Of a DNA stretch of 7,558 bases, positions 7,214 through 7,558 are shown piece by piece; position 1 is the stretch's first letter, and every line of letters begins with the position of its first letter. The stretch spans positions 1 to 7,558 of the forward strand of contig CALLKI010000012.1 in NCBI GenBank assembly GCA_938008415.1, read 5' to 3'. Origin of the DNA: an uncultured Luteimonas sp. GTDB taxonomy: Bacteria > Pseudomonadota > Gammaproteobacteria > Xanthomonadales > Xanthomonadaceae. Position numbers and translations under genes: made by a program. A model generated the notes under the pieces. That model worked only from the letters and a program-made list of their open reading frames with translations, made no database searches and had not been told where the DNA came from.

Positions 7214-7558
7214 ATGAGCAACAAGATTGAAACCGCTTCCGTCCTCGCCTTTGAGCGCAAGCTGGACCCGTCCGATGCGCTGCTGTTTGCAGGCAGGTGG
7301 GACGAACGTGACGAATCCGGTGATTGGCAGCCGGTGGCCGTCCACGAGAAGTCCGTCCGCGGCACCATCTCCAACCGGCTCAAGGCCAAGGACCAGGATC
7401 CGGCCAAGCTGGATGCCGCCATCGAGAACCCCAACCTGCAGACCGTGGACGTGGCAACGCTTCCGGCCGATGCCGACACCTTGAAGGTGCAGTTCACCCT
7501 CCGTGTGCTGGGCAATGTCGGCGAGCCCTCCGCGTGCAACGACCGCGCCTACCGCGAC
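7214..7558 (+). CDS. csy3: Csy3 (Cas7f) backbone subunit, N-terminal part, cut by window end
   Basis: The frame is open from ATG 7214 to the window edge and gives 115 residues, about a third of the usual length of around 340. Cas7f polymerises, six copies per complex, along the crRNA spacer and presents it for pairing with target DNA. The segment is highly similar to P. aeruginosa Csy3. It shows TASVLAFERKLDPSDALL (7-24), KSVRGTISNRLK (46-57), NPNLQTVDVATLP (72-84), DADTLKVQFTLRVLG (86-100) and SACNDRAYRD (106-115). The start is supported by the alignment with the family N-terminus and by AGGGAG six nt upstream. The gene follows csy2 by 13 nt in the same operon. The rest of the gene and csy4/cas6f are expected beyond the edge. 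Confidence 0.95.
   Translation, partial: MSNKIETASVLAFERKLDPSDALLFAGRWDERDESGDWQPVAVHEKSVRGTISNRLKAKDQDPAKLDAAIENPNLQTVDVATLPADADTLKVQFTLRVLGNVGEPSACNDRAYRD

Noticed and set aside
7492..7514. Resemblance to the type I-F CRISPR repeat (GTTCAC..CCGTGT..GGCA) within csy3
   Set aside because: It occurs once, is gapped relative to the repeat and encodes the conserved FTLRVLG segment of Csy3. With no second copy or spacer structure it is chance similarity.

Overview
This window carries most of a type I-F (Ypest/Csy, subtype I-F1) CRISPR-Cas operon on the + strand. The order is cas1, cas2/cas3 fusion, csy1 (cas8f), csy2 (cas5f) and the first third of csy3 (cas7f). The genes closely follow the Pseudomonas aeruginosa PA14 arrangement as I recall it. 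The window ends inside csy3, so csy4/cas6f and any repeat-spacer array must lie to the right. No I-F repeat array is present inside the window.

Left edge (1-67, minus strand): the first 22 codons of a divergent housekeeping gene that reads as monomeric NADP-dependent isocitrate dehydrogenase. A 217-bp intergenic region (68-284) separates it from cas1 and holds two tandem perfect or near-perfect hairpins. Adaptation and interference effector module (285-4717): cas1 and cas2/3 overlap by 4 nt, with a TTG start for cas2/3. A 141-bp gap (4718-4858) then divides this pair from the crRNA-guided surveillance complex genes (csy1, csy2, csy3). Those are tightly packed: csy1/csy2 overlap by ATGA, and csy2/csy3 are 13 nt apart.

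How the genes work together, from established knowledge of I-F systems: Cas1 with the Cas2 domain of Cas2/3 captures spacers. Csy1 and Csy2 form the tail of the Csy complex, Csy3 forms the six-subunit backbone on the crRNA, and Cas6f processes and caps the crRNA. The complex then recruits Cas2/3 to degrade target DNA.

Organism: the DNA is very GC-rich with strong third-position G/C. The proteins are near the gammaproteobacterial I-F branch, and the monomeric isocitrate dehydrogenase N-terminus resembles those of Xanthomonadaceae. A Xanthomonas/Stenotrophomonas/Pseudoxanthomonas-type host is an inference, not proof. All catalytic motifs I could check are present and no frameshift is visible, so the visible part of the system looks intact. 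I see no undescribed system here. The points worth a second look are start-site choices, the paired hairpins, the inter-module gap and lineage-specific protein extensions.
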